64,000 bases of DNA, from contig JAHQRK010000007.1 of NCBI GenBank assembly GCA_019828595.1, positions 2,418,001 through 2,482,000 on the forward strand. The letters are read 5' to 3'. Below the pieces are notes generated by a model. It worked only from the letters and a program-made list of their open reading frames with translations. It did no database searches and was not told the DNA's origin. Positions 11,024 to 22,301 of this stretch are shown piece after piece (position 1 is the stretch's first letter; every line of letters begins with the position of its first letter). Source of the DNA: Aphanomyces cochlioides. Its lineage: Eukaryota; Oomycota; Saprolegniomycetes; Saprolegniales; Verrucalvaceae. The position numbers and the translations under genes are program-made.

Positions 11024-13047
11024 TACATCGTCAACGTAGGCGCTTGAGGTATCTGGCCATGGATCACCGCGACGCCAAGGAATATTTTCGTTGGCAAATG
11101 TCACGCGCCATTCGAAACCCATCCTCGCCGCTTGGATCAACTCTTCTTTCGACTCGAGCTCGCTTTCTTCGATGAAAAAGCGAATGACATCCAAGCGTGC
11201 ATTTCTTGCTGCTTTGTCCATGGCATCGACTTTTGAAACTCGACGGTTAAAGCATTTCACAACGCTCAAGTGTCCACGTCCGGCCGCGGCGACGAGCACA
11301 GGCTGGATGTCGATATCGAGTGGAAGCTCGAGGAGAAATCTCAATGTGTTCAATTGTCCATGCAATGCGGCTCCTTCGACTGCTTGCTGGACTTGCTTGA
11401 CATCACAGTGCGCAACAAGAAATTTCACAATATCCAAATGTCCATAAGTTGCCGCTCCTTTCACACCTGGCTCGGCATCTTTGACATCGCAGTGCTTGAC
11501 GAGAAATTTCACGATATCGAAATGTCCTTTGGATGCTGCGCGTTCGACTGCTTGGTCGACTTGCTTGACATGGTTCTACTCGACGAAATATCGCACAACT
11601 TCTAGATGACCATTCTCAGCGGCATTTACAAGATGGAAGTCGTGGAATTGACCACTTTGAACACCGCCACCATGCTTCCAAAGTGCTCGTGCGACTTCGA
11701 CATGGCCATGATAACACGCTTGACTCATCAGACTTGGCATATCAGGCATGCCTGGCGACGTCAGCAAGAACGTGAGAACCACCACATATCCAAAGCGCGC
11801 AGCTTCACTCATAGCCAACTGCATCTGCTTCCTGCATTTGCGTTGATGATGATACAAGAATCGGACCACTTCCAGATGTCCATTCTTTGCAGCACCGACC
11901 ATCGAGTAAGCAGAGCATCCTTCTCGACGATGCTTGTGTAGAAAACGCACAACATCGAGATGTCCATTTGCAGCAGCACCGTCCATGCCGCTTTCTGTGT
12001 ACATTCAACGCGAATGGATTTGGGTTGAACGAGTCTTCTTAGGGAGCGCTCAATGTTTTGGCCCCATGTGGACGACACATTGCGATTATGGAAGAAACGT
12101 ACGATATCCAAATGACCTCGATTGGCGGCGCCATCCATCGCTTTTGCCGTATGGCCTTCCATGCGATTGTCAAGAAGAAACTTCACAATCTCCAAATGTC
12201 CATTCGTGGCTGCATGATCCACAGCGTCCGTACTGCATCCTTCCTGTCGATGCTCGTGCAAGAAGCGAACGATCTTCAAGTGTCCGTTGGCAGCAGCTCC
12301 ATCCATAGCTTTCTTTCTCGCCCCCACGGTGGAGTTCTCGTGGAGATATCGGACAACGTCCATGTGTCCATTCGTGGCTGCTTGGTCCATGGCGTTTGTG
12401 CTTCCGTAGTCTCTGGTGGTGGCCACGAAAAACTCCACAATGTCCAGACATCCAATTGCTGCCGCAGCGTCGACTGGAGTTGATCCATACTGGACTGGCG
12501 CCATCGCGTACAAGAACTGAGCTCCTTCCAAGCTTCCAAGATAGGCCAAATAATACATTGCCTGTCTGTAGTCGAGTGGCACAGGGCATAACGCTTGGCG
12601 TAATCTTAAAATGTCTTGTCGTTGGCGTCTCTCTGTCGGCTCCTGCGTCGACCACTTGGAAATGACAAACGCGAGCATTCTACCAGTGAGCATGTCACTC
12701 AATTGGCCATGGTCGCTCAAACTTTGGAGGAGGGTGGCGTCGCAATTCAACATTGCGGTGAACTCGACCATGGGTTTGAAGAGGAGTGCCTTGGGGAGCA
12801 ATCGAACACCCTCGTTAGGAAGAAGTGTCGACGCCATGAAGAGGTCATATACCTTGCTCATGAGATCGAATTGTTCTTGCTTGAAGCGATAATACCCGGT
12901 TTTCAGCTCAGCGTTCAATCGATCCAAAAGAGGTTTTGCGGCTTCATGCAGACTCTTCACGTCTCCATCCATGCCCCATTGGAAGCTGCATATGTATTGC
13001 AGGACGTCTCGGGACAGCAGCACGCGACGATGTGTTCCTTCGCCCAT
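11018..13047 (-). pseudogene. Ankyrin-repeat family copy A2, broken and 3'-truncated by pogo
   Basis: From the ATG at 13047 the N-terminal module (MGEGTHRRVLLSRDVLQYIC...) and the first ankyrin block are open for about 350 codons, including AATNGHMDVVRYLHENS and AANGHLKIVRFLHEHR. In the hinge (SLRRLVQPKSIRVECTQKA) two extra bases near 11990, compared with copy A3, shift the frame. The next frame carries further ankyrins (AANGHLDVVRFLHKHR) to 11576, where a Gln codon of A3 (EQNHVKQ) is a TAG. The rest (QAVERAASKGHFDIVKFLVK...) stays open to the stop at 11018. That stop and the preceding codon lie in the TIR of the pogo element, so the natural C-terminus was removed by the insertion. Confidence 0.85.
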
Positions 13048-13729
13048 GGCAATCTGAGAGGTGGATGGGAAATTTGACTTTGTGATTGGTGGGATTCAGG
13101 AAGAAGACACTGCACAAGATCGTCGGTGGAATACCCAGAGCGGACGACTGTCCATGTGGAAATAGAGATCCAAGGCGCTGCATGGACTCTGTGGATGTAT
13201 TTGGAAGCAATCTATTCGCATAGCAATGCGAGGAGGATGCTAATGAGCACCGCGACAACCATTGTTGACCGCAAGCCTCGTTCGTCCTGGCTTATTCCGA
13301 CGAAAATGTTTCGAGGACGACCCAGACGTTCGACTTCACTGAATGTCGCGGCTTCTCTGGGGAAAGTCTGCTTGCTGTTGCATTCGATTGCGATCAAGGC
13401 GTTCCTGGCCGATCGGTTGGGGTCATGTTTTACATGTATGCTCTCATACTATGACTCGTCATGCGGCAGAATAACCTCAAAGAGTTCACACGGAAGTCAA
13501 GGGGAGAAGCTGAAGCTCGACCATGGATATTTGATTGTGGTGATTGCTCCAATCCAGTCAACTGTGCACTTCATCTTCTCCAATTGTACCTCTTGCACCT
13601 CCTGCGCACAAAGTGGAATGGCGTTGAGATCGATGGAACCAAGGCGGTGGTACTTTTGCTCTTATCTCCATGTGTTTCATCAAGCGAACGCTTCGCAAAT
13701 TGACCAAGTGGAACTCTGCTTTCTCGATC
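13048..13729. repeat. Duplicated spacer upstream of copy A2
   Basis: Noncoding spacer between A2 and A3. Parts near 13195-13240 (TTGGAAGCAAT...CGCATAGCAATG) and 13378-13430 (TTGCATTCGATTGCGATCAA...GGTTGGGGTCATGT) recur in the same order near 14990-15025 and 15213-15270, upstream of A3. So the tandem duplication unit included the flanking, presumably regulatory, DNA as well as the gene. Confidence 0.6.
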
Positions 13730-14815
13730 TCAATTGATACACAAAGATTCACCATCATGGACTAGCAGAATCATGGCAACCACCAATTTCACTTTCAAGT
13801 ATGTTAGTTCATGGCATTCGCATGAATCTCGACAGGGGGGGGGGGCATGTTCGAAAGGTCTCCGGCTCCTCACAAGGTTCATGCACTCTTCATGACCTTT
13901 CCATGCAGCTTGGATCAACAATTGTCTTGACGCAAGTCCGTCATTTTGGTCGATGAGAAAGCGAACGACATGTACTTGCGCGTGCCTCGCTGCCTCGTAG
14001 ATCGCTTCGTTTGAGCATTGGTAGTTGCAATATTTCACAATGTCCAAGTGTCCATTTTTGGCGGCGGCAACAGCGACCCGATGCTCAAAAAGTGACCTCA
14101 CAACATCCAAATGTCCATTGGATACAGCGCGTTCGAGAGCTTGATCGACTTGCTTGACATGGTTCTGCTCGATGAAAAAGCGCACGACATCTAAATGACC
14201 ATGCTCCGCAGCATCAACAAGATGCGAGTCTTGGAAATGCCTTTTTTGAGCACCACGACCATGCTTCCAAAGTGTTTGTGCGACTTCGGCATGGCCATAA
14301 TAGCACGCTTGACTCATCAGACATGTCATATCAACTGCATCATGTTTGCTAAACGACTTTAGCAAGAACGTGAGAACCTCCACACGTCTATAGCGTCCAA
14401 CTTCACTCATAGCCAACTGCATCTGCTTCCTGCATTTGCGTTGATGCTGAAACAAGGAGCGGACGATATCCAGATGTCCATTGCTCGCAGCATCAACTCT
14501 CGCGTGAGCAGAGCATCTTTCTTGATGACGCTTGTGGAGGAAGCGCACAACATCGAGATGTCCATTTGCAGCAGCACCGTCCATGGCTTTCTGTGTACAT
14601 TCAGCGGGAAATGATTTGGGATGAACGAGTCTTCTCAACGAGCGGTGGATGTTTTCGGTAATACCCAGTTTGCAGTTCATCGTTCAATCGATCCAAGAGA
14701 GGCTTTATCGCTTCATAAAAGAACTTGACGTCTCCATCTAACGCTACGCCACATTCGATGCTGCATATGCGTCTTGAGCCAACAAGACGCGACGACAAGT
14801 GTCTTTGCCCATGGC
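13730..14815 (-). pseudogene. Ankyrin-repeat family copy A3, internal deletion
   Basis: A short N-terminal remnant (ATG at about 14815; recognisable as CSIECGVALDGDVKFFYEAIKPLLDRLND in two frames) ends at ELQTGYYR. It is joined directly to the hinge ENIHRSLRRLVHPKS. The rest of the N-terminal module and the whole first ankyrin block are missing, a deletion of roughly 0.7-0.8 kb relative to A2. The second half, 14680-13730, is one uninterrupted frame of about 316 codons. It holds repeats such as AAANGHLDVVRFLHKR, AASNGHLDIVRSLFQH, AAEHGHLDVVRFFIEQ and AAKNGHLDIVKYCNYQ. A run of G residues lies near 13838 in the C-terminal part. Whether the second half is expressed alone cannot be judged. Confidence 0.75.
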
Positions 14816-15345
14816 AATCCTCAACTGACGGAAAATTTGTCATTGGTGAAACGCACGATGAAGACAATGGCGCAGTTGTTGTTCCAGAGAGAACACTGTG
14901 TCGCACTCATGATCTTTGATGGAATGCCAGCGAGGACGACGTATAGGTCTATCCCTATCGACATGGAGGTCCTAGACTTTTCATGGATGACTTTGGAAGC
15001 AATTCAGGCGCATAGCAATGGGATGAACATGCGCTGAACATCGTCTTTGACGACAAGCTGATTTGACTGCAAGCTTCGTTCCTCCTGGCTTAGTCCGTGA
15101 AAAATGTTTCGTGGGCTCCTGGCTTATTCTGACAAAATTTGCTTCGTGGATGTCCCTGACGTCGTACTTCACGTTCACGTCACGGCTTCTCTGGGGGGAG
15201 TCTGGTTTGGAGTTGCATTCGATTGCGATCAAGACGGCCCGTGACATTGTTAAGTAGGTTGGGGTCATGTGCTTCCTTGCTTCTGGAGTACTACGCACGA
15301 CGCCGAGGTGTCCATTGTTCTCGTGGTACACTCAGCTCGAATCGA

Positions 15346-16377
15346 TCAAGAGCGAAACAATCGTTTCAAAGAGCGCTCGATTGCATGGCCCCATCTTCCC
15401 AACACATTTCGATTGTGGAAGAAACTTACGATGTCCAAATGACCTTGACGGGCGGCGCCGTCTATCGCTTGTGTCGTATGCCCTTCCCTTCGATTGTCAA
15501 GTAGAAACTTCACAACTTCCAAATGTCCATTGGTCGCTGCGAGATCCACAGCATCAGCGCTGCATCCTTCACATCGATGCTCGTGCAGGAAGCGGACGAT
15601 TTCCAAATGTCCGTTGGCTGCAGCTCCATCCATGGCTTTCTTTGTGGCCCCCACGATAGAATTCTCGTGGAGATATCGGACAACGTCCAAGTGACCATTC
15701 GTCGCTGCTTGATCCAAGGCGTTTGTGCTTCCGTGGTCTCTCGTGGTAGTCAATAAAAACTTCACAATGTCCAATTGTCCATGGGCTGCTGCAATGTTAA
15801 CTGGCCATGATCCATACGAGACTGGTGCCATCGCGTACAAGCACTCAACTCCATGCAAGTTTGCACGATCGACCAATATGCACATTGCCTGCCTAAAGTC
15901 GAGAGGTCTCGTGGATAACTGCGCGCGTAATCTTAAAATGTCGTCTCGTTGGCGTCTCTCTGTCGGCTCCTGCGTCGACCACTTGGAAATGACAAACGCA
16001 AGCATTTTACCAGTCTCCATGTAATTCAATTGGCCATGGTCGTGCACACTTTGAAGGAGACTGGCGTCACAATTCAAGATCGCAGTGAGCTCGAGCATAG
16101 GTCGAAAGAGGTGGGCCCTGGGGAGCAATCGAACGGCCTGGTTGGGAATCAGCATCGACTCCATGAAGCGGTCGCACAGCTTAGTCATGGTATCGAATGG
16201 TTCTTGTGCGAAGCGATAATACCCAATGGACTGCATTTCATGTTTCAATCGATCCCAGAGAGGCTTTGCAGATGCATACGTGTATTTCACGACTCCATCC
16301 ATGCCGCATTGGAAGCTGCATATGCATTGCAGGACGTCTCGGGACAGCAGCACGCGACGATATGTTTCTTCGCCCAT
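15346..16377 (-). CDS. Ankyrin-repeat protein, copy A4, truncated after the first ankyrin block
   Basis: An uninterrupted 343-codon frame from the ATG at 16377 (MGEETYRRVLLSRDVLQCIC...). It contains the N-terminal module and about five ankyrin repeats (AAAHGQLDIVKFLL, AATNGHLDVVRYLHENS, AAANGHLEIVRFLHEHR, AATNGHLEVVKFLLDNR, AARQGHLDIVSFFHNR). It ends in the hinge at SLKRLFRS, where a TGA stands in place of the sister-copy sequence (PKSIRAECT continues just after it). Downstream only one decayed repeat (NNGHLGVVR, about 15330-15300) is seen before unrelated spacer. Ankyrin repeats bind protein partners; none can be named. The protein may be expressed as a half-length form, or be a pseudogene whose first lesion is this stop. 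It is the longest clean N-terminal copy in the cluster. Confidence 0.7.
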   Translation of the reverse strand: MGEETYRRVLLSRDVLQCICSFQCGMDGVVKYTYASAKPLWDRLKHEMQSIGYYRFAQEPFDTMTKLCDRFMESMLIPNQAVRLLPRAHLFRPMLELTAILNCDASLLQSVHDHGQLNYMETGKMLAFVISKWSTQEPTERRQRDDILRLRAQLSTRPLDFRQAMCILVDRANLHGVECLYAMAPVSYGSWPVNIAAAHGQLDIVKFLLTTTRDHGSTNALDQAATNGHLDVVRYLHENSIVGATKKAMDGAAANGHLEIVRFLHEHRCEGCSADAVDLAATNGHLEVVKFLLDNRREGHTTQAIDGAARQGHLDIVSFFHNRNVLGRWGHAIERSLKRLFRS

Positions 16378-16901
16378 GGTAATCGTCAAGTCAGAGGTAC
16401 ATACGACGTGGATTCGTGCGATTGGAAGAATTGAGGACGAGCCCAATCCACTGGGCTAAATTCAGCAGACATCGACAGATGCCCTTGAACTTGCGTGGAA
16501 ATAACTCATGGTGCCTTTGTTTTGAATCAATGTTCACCAGAGCAGTTGATACTGCGGGACTTGGATCTCATGGAATGATTTTTGGAGCAGAAGGCCAAGA
16601 TAGATGGCGCAGTGGCTCGTAGCCACTTGAAAATTGGAGCCTTCGTCAAGGAAACCATCTCTTGACAAGCGTCATTGTTCATGTATTGTCCCTGGCGAAA
16701 TTGACATGTATTGCATCGTGTTGAATCAAGCGAGTGCCAAGGTCAAGACATATCTTCATGCCTGCTTTCACTCGATCTACATCTTTGGAACATCGGTGGT
16801 GGTGCACTGTGGCATTGTGGGAATGGACGATTCAAACTCAGCCGACAGCAGTCCCCAGTGCACTTGTATCAGTGAGCAGCTTGGTTGGACATGTCTATCA
16901 T

Positions 16902-18670
16902 CTAAATGGTCCACTTATGGATGGTTTGTGTCGCGTAAGAATCAAGTCTTTCATGTTGACGACGTTGAAAGGCTGTCCAAGGAACGACACAGAGCTTCTG
17001 GTCGAACCAACCATTCTTTTCGGAATACCTGGCCATGGATCGTCGCGGTAGTAAGGCCGAATTCAGCTGAGGTACTGAATGCAATCCCGATGGCCACTCC
17101 TTGCAGCTTGGATCAAATCTTCTCTTCACCTCAGGTCGCTTTGCGCCATGAAATAGCGCACGACATGCACGCGTGAATATTTCGCTACCTCGTATATCGT
17201 GTTCGTTGGACGCGGCGCAGTCGCATTCTTTCACAATGTCCAAGTGGCCATCCTTGGCGCCGGCTACGAAAACTCGCTGGATATTGATCTTGAATCGCCG
17301 TTCGACGAGGAATTTCACAATTTCCAAATGTCCATTCGACGCTGCTGCTTCAATGACAAGCTGGACTTTCTTGATAACGTTAAGTTCGACGAGATATTTC
17401 ACAACATCGAAATGTCCATTGGATGCTGCCTTGCAGACAACTTGCTCGACGTGCACGACGTCCTGATATCCATCTTCAGCGGCTAGATGCGAGGCACTCT
17501 TTTCATCACTTCCATGGCACCAAGATGCCCCCAAAGAGCTCGCACGACGTCGACATGACCTTTCCAGCATGCTTTGACTCATCGGAATCGCCAAAGCAAC
17601 TCTTGTAGATTTCTCCAACGACGACAACAAGAACTTGATGACTTCGGCATGTCCCTTGTGTGTAGCTTCGTTTGTACTTACCTATGTCTTCTCCTGGCAT
17701 TCACGGCGATGCTCCAACAAGAAGCGGACCACATCAAGATGTTCATTCTTTGTAGCATGGACCATCGCGTAAGGAGAACATCCTTCTCGTCGATGCTAGT
17801 GGAGAAAACGGACGACATCGAGACAGCCATTCCCAGCAGCAGCGTTCATGGTTTTCTTTGTCCACCCAGCTGGAGGAAACGCATGATATCCAAGTAACCC
17901 CCGGCTCGCGGCACCATCCATTGCTTTTGTCGTATACCCACCCTTCCATTCGATGGGTGACATGGAATTTCACAATTTCAAAGCGTCCATAGTATGCAGC
18001 CCCGTCCACTGCGTCTGTGCTGCATCCTTCTTGGCGATGCTCGTGCACGAAGCGAACGATATCAAAGTGTGCGTAGATCGCAGCGTTATGCATGGCTTTC
18101 TTCGTGGCCCCCACGGTGGAATTCTCGTGGAGATATCGCACAACATCCCAGTGGCCATTCATAGCCGCTTGATCCATCGCATCTGTGGTTTCGCTGTCGT
18201 CGGTGGTGGTGAGGACGAATTTCACAATGTCTAAATGTCCGTTTGCCACGGCCTTATCCAGCGGCCATGATCCAAATTTCATTGGCGACCTCTCGTACAA
18301 GCACTGCACTCTCTCCAATCTTCCAAGACGAACCAAAGTCATCATGGCATCCTTGTAGTTGAGAGGCTTGCTGGTAAACTGCGCGCGGATCCCCAAAGTG
18401 TCTTCTCGTTGGGATATCTTCGTCGGCTCATTCCTTGGCCACATCGAGAAGACAAACGCGAGCATTTTCGTCAGTTTGAGTATCACTCAGTTGATGCATA
18501 AGTGTCTGTTTGCCGTCTGTTTAATTGCAATGCATGATGCAATCGATGCGAGAGAGAGGCTTTGTGGCTTCACACAAATACTTCAGGTCTCCATCCATGC
18601 CAGTTTGCTGCAGATGCAGCGCATGGCGTCCTGGGACAGCAGCACGCGTTGATATGTTCCTTCTCTCATG
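16902..18670 (-). pseudogene. Ankyrin-repeat family copy A5, heavily decayed
   Basis: The N-terminal remnant near 18670-18540 (TYQRVLLSQDAMRCIC) is followed by a deletion that removes most of the N-terminal module. The frame from 18486 (KMLAFVFSMWPRNEP...) covers the first ankyrin block (ANGHLDIVKFVLTTT, AMNGHWDVVRYLHENS, AAIYAHFDIVRFVHEHR, AAYYGRFEIVKF), then shifts near 17930. Second-block repeats appear in other frames (AASNGHFDVVKYLVEL, AASNGHLEIVKFLVER, GAKDGHLDIVKECD) down to about 17190. The tail to 16902 is out of frame relative to sister copies. Several lesions make a functional product unlikely. Confidence 0.75.
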
Positions 18671-19096
18671 TCAATCCTCAATCTTCAACTGAGCGAACTG
18701 AGCGAGGAACCATAGCAAGACGTGTTGATGTCCCTAGATGCCATGCGCTGCATATTGCAGCATAAATAGCCATCGTGAGAATGAAAGAATCACTCCTGAG
18801 TGGCTGGATCGATGAGGCTCCCATGATTGACGTCAACAGCATTGTGGATTCACGGGTGGGCGTGATGAGATAGATGCGCACGGGGAGCTCAAAAGAATCG
18901 ATTATGTTTGGCGTTCCATCACGTGAGGGCTCAGACGCGTCGATCCTCAAGAGAGATGATCGTTAGCGCCTTACAATGCATAGGCTGTTGTTCTCCATGT
19001 GGCATGGACGGAGAGACGAAGTAGCGTGGATAAGACCAAGCTCCATAAACTTCAGGCATATCGTCTTGCTGGGGATGGCTCAGACGCAATTCGAGT
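18671..19096. other. Spacer between ankyrin copies
   Basis: No coding signal on either strand beyond short chance frames, and no repeat recognised. Confidence 0.5.
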
Positions 19097-21123
19097 CTAT
19101 GAATGCTGCCTACAATGTTGAGAGGCTTTCCAAGTACTGGCAGACAGCTTGCGGTCGAGCCAACAATTCACTGGGCACTGCTGCACTTGAATGTCACTAA
19201 GTCGCCACTGTTGCTTCATGTGCATTTTCTTGTAACTTTGTCTGAGATCCTCCATGCAATGACGGTGCCCTTCCCTTGCGGCATTGATCAATGCGTGTCT
19301 TGACTGGAGTCCTGCATTTTCTTCGATGAGGAAGCGCACGATATGTGCATGTGCATTTCTCGCTGCTTCGTAGATCGCATCTTCCGAAAATTCATTCCTG
19401 CAATACTAGTATTTCACAATCTTCAAGTGTCCATTTGACGCGGCATTGACGACCACCCATCTGAGATTGATGTTGAAATGGAGGAGAAATTTCACAATAT
19501 CCAAATGTCCATTCCTCACGGCTGCATCAGCAATTTGCTGGAGTTGCTGGATGATGTTTTGGTCGACGAGAAATTTCACAACTGTCAAATGTCCATTCGA
19601 TGCGGCCATGCGAGCAGCTTGGTCGGCGTGCTTGATATCGTTTCGTTGGACGAAAAAGCGCACAACGTTCACATGACCGCACTCAGCAGCTTTCAGAAGA
19701 TATACATTGCCGTCATATCCACTCGGACCTCGATGCTTGCAGAGCGCTTGTACGACGTCAACATGGCCTCTGCTGCATGCTTCATCCATGAAAATCAACC
19801 AAGAAGATGCTTGAAATCCAAGTGAGAGGGCCAAAATGTATTTCACAACGTCCACGTGTCCATTGCGCACAGCTTCTCCCATACTTCCACGCAGTTTCTC
19901 GAAACATTCACGGCGATGATTGAGCAAGAAACGGACAACGTCCAAATGTCCATTCGCTGCAGCTTTCTCAACTGCATCTTTGGTACAGCCTTCTCGGCGA
20001 TGTTCATGGAGAAAACGCACGACGTCGAGGTGTCCATTGGCAGCCGCATTGTCCATGGCATCCTCTGTGCATCCAGGTGGAATTGTTTGAGGATGAAAAA
20101 TTTTCTCCACGAGCGTTCGATTCCACCGGTCCATGACGACGACGTATTTCTTGAGTGCAAGAACTCTACAACATCCATATGCCCTTGACTTGCAGCACCA
20201 TCCATCGCGTCGGTCGAGTAGTCTACGTTGCGATGGTCGATAAGAAACTTCACAACTTCCAAATGTCCATTCGTCGATGCACGATCCACAGCCGAGGTGG
20301 TGCATCCTTCACGTCGATGCTCGTGCAAAAAGCGGACAATCTCCAAGTGTCCGTTGGCTGCAGCTGCATTCATGGCTTGATATGTGGTGCCAACGGTGGA
20401 CTTTTCGTGGAGATGTTTGACAACATCCAGGTGGCCATTCATAGCAGCTTGATCCATGGCGTGTTTGCTCCCGCAGTCTCTGATTGTCGTCACGAAAAAC
20501 TTCACAATGTCTAAATGTCCATGAGCTGATGCAACATCGACCGGTTTTGACCCACATTTGATGGGGGACATCACGTACAAGTATTTGACTCCTTCCAAGC
20601 ATCCAAGGTAGGCCACACCTTCCATCGCAACCTTCCAGGCAAGTCTCTCGGGGGACAATAGAGCACGTATCCTTAGCATTTCTTCGAGTCGGGACCGCTT
20701 TATCGGCCCATTTCACGGCCACTTGGACAGCACGAGTGCGAGCATTTCACCAGTACGGTCACTCAACTGACGTTGGTCGCGCAAGCTGTCGAGGAGACTG
20801 GTGCCACAAGTCAACATGGCCGTGAGTTCGACCATGGGTTGGAAGTGATGCGCCATAGAGAGCAATCGAAATGCGCTGAATGAAATAGACCATGGCTTGA
20901 CAACGTCGTCGTATAGCTGAGAGATGGCATCCAATCGTCACTTTCGACATCTTTCCTTCTTGTCACGCATCTTCGACGCATCTCGTGGGTTCAATCGATC
21001 TAAGAGAGGTTTTCCTGCTTCATACAAGCTCTTCACGGCTGCATCTATGCCGTCTTGGAAGCTACAAATGCAGCGCAGGACGTCTTGGGACAGCAGCACA
21101 CCATGATATGGTTCAGCCTTCAT
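19097..21123 (-). pseudogene. Ankyrin-repeat family copy A6, broken
   Basis: The ATG at 21123 (MKAEPYHGVLLSQDVLRCIC) begins the N-terminal module, which diverges or shifts near 20940. A second frame, 20934-20713 (LYDDVVKPW...GEMLALVLSKWP), ends in a stop. The first ankyrin block is open from 20679 (AHGHLDIVKFFVTT, AAMNGHLDVVKHLHEKS, AAANGHLEIVRFLHEHR, STNGHLEVVKFLIDHR, AASQGHMDVVEFLHSR). After the hinge the frame changes near 20100, and the second block (AAANGHLDVVRFLHEHR, AVRNGHVDVVKYIL, AASNGHLTVVKFLVDQ, AVRNGHLDIVKFLLHF) runs to an in-frame TAG near 19409. Ankyrin homology continues past that stop (AARNAHAHIVRFLIEE). At least three lesions. Confidence 0.8.
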
Positions 21124-21749
21124 GGCTATTCTTGAATTGGAGGAGGATTCTGTGATAGGTGGAATTGCGTACGAAAGTTCGAGCACACAACGCCGTGGCG
21201 CGCGTGTGTTTGGTTGTCTCACTTGGCGTCTCCTTAGCGGTGGGAGGCAGATCACGAGCTAGAACGAAGAGTAGTTTAGTCTTGTACGTCGATCTTGATA
21301 GATTGCGATCTTCGTTGATGATCACTCGTGCCTTGCCTGTGTTGAACTCTCATATTCGACGACTACTTACTGTGCACTTGTACGCCTCATCAATCGTGTA
21401 TTTTGACTCTGACGTCATCGTTTGCATGAGCCGCGTGTGTCCAAGGAAACGATAAAATCGCGTCTGAAGCAATGATGTGACCGCAGACACTGACGTCCCT
21501 TAACGACTTTGAAGCAGAATTTTTCACCCGTGCCGTGCGCTTTGATATCCTACGCCAATGTTGTTTTCCTGAGGGTGTTAAACCAGCACAAGCAAGTGTT
21601 TCCGTGGCTGGCTGGCGTCCTTGGAAGCGCAACAGATGAGAGCACAGGGCACAACCATTCCGAGATGTTTCCTGTGCTGGAGTCATTTCTTCAAGCAACG
21701 CACCAATCAATCATCACATGGCTCATCCACCTCTCATTTGAAGGTTGGC

Positions 21750-22301
21750 ATGGGCGAAGGAACATATCAAGGCGTGTTGCTGTCCCAGGATGTCTTGCAG
21801 TGCATATGCAGCTTCCAATATGGCATAGGTGGAGCTGTGAAGAGTCTCTATGAAGCATCCAAACCCCACTTGGAGCGATTGAACGATGAACTCCACTCCT
21901 TCAGAAGGCAAAGCATGACGTATGATCACTACAAACGAGAGCGGTTCAATGTCATGTTCAAGCTATATGATCTCTTCATCGAGTCGAGCTTCACCTCAAA
22001 GAAAGCGGCTCAATTGCTCCCCTATGCGCAACTTTTCAAACCCATGCTGGAACTCATGGCTATGATAGCTTGTGACGGCACACTTCTCACAAGTATGTAT
22101 ACCTAACGCCAGTTGAGTGGACATACTGGTGAAATGCTCGCGTTTGCGTTGTCCAAGTGGCCATCGAATAAGCAGGCAAAGCGCCTCCAACTGGAAGAAA
22201 TGTTGATGTTGCGGGTGTACTTTTGTTCCGACCGACTCGACTCCAAGCATGCGATGGAATGTTTGGCAAATCGAAGTGACGAGTTGCGAGGTGTTTCATG
22301 A
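21750..22301 (+). pseudogene. Ankyrin-family fragment A7, inverted, N-terminal module only
   Basis: The only plus-strand N-terminal copy. The ATG at 21750 gives MGEGTYQGVLLSQDVLQCIC and the module continues to 22103, where a TAA interrupts it. The same frame resumes at once with RQLSGHTGEMLAFALSKW, matching A8 (QRQLSDRTGEMLAF), so the stop looks like a CAA-to-TAA change. The frame ends at 22301 with no ankyrin repeats. Its 3' edge abuts the 3' end of the minus-strand copy A8, making a tail-to-tail inverted arrangement. Confidence 0.8.
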
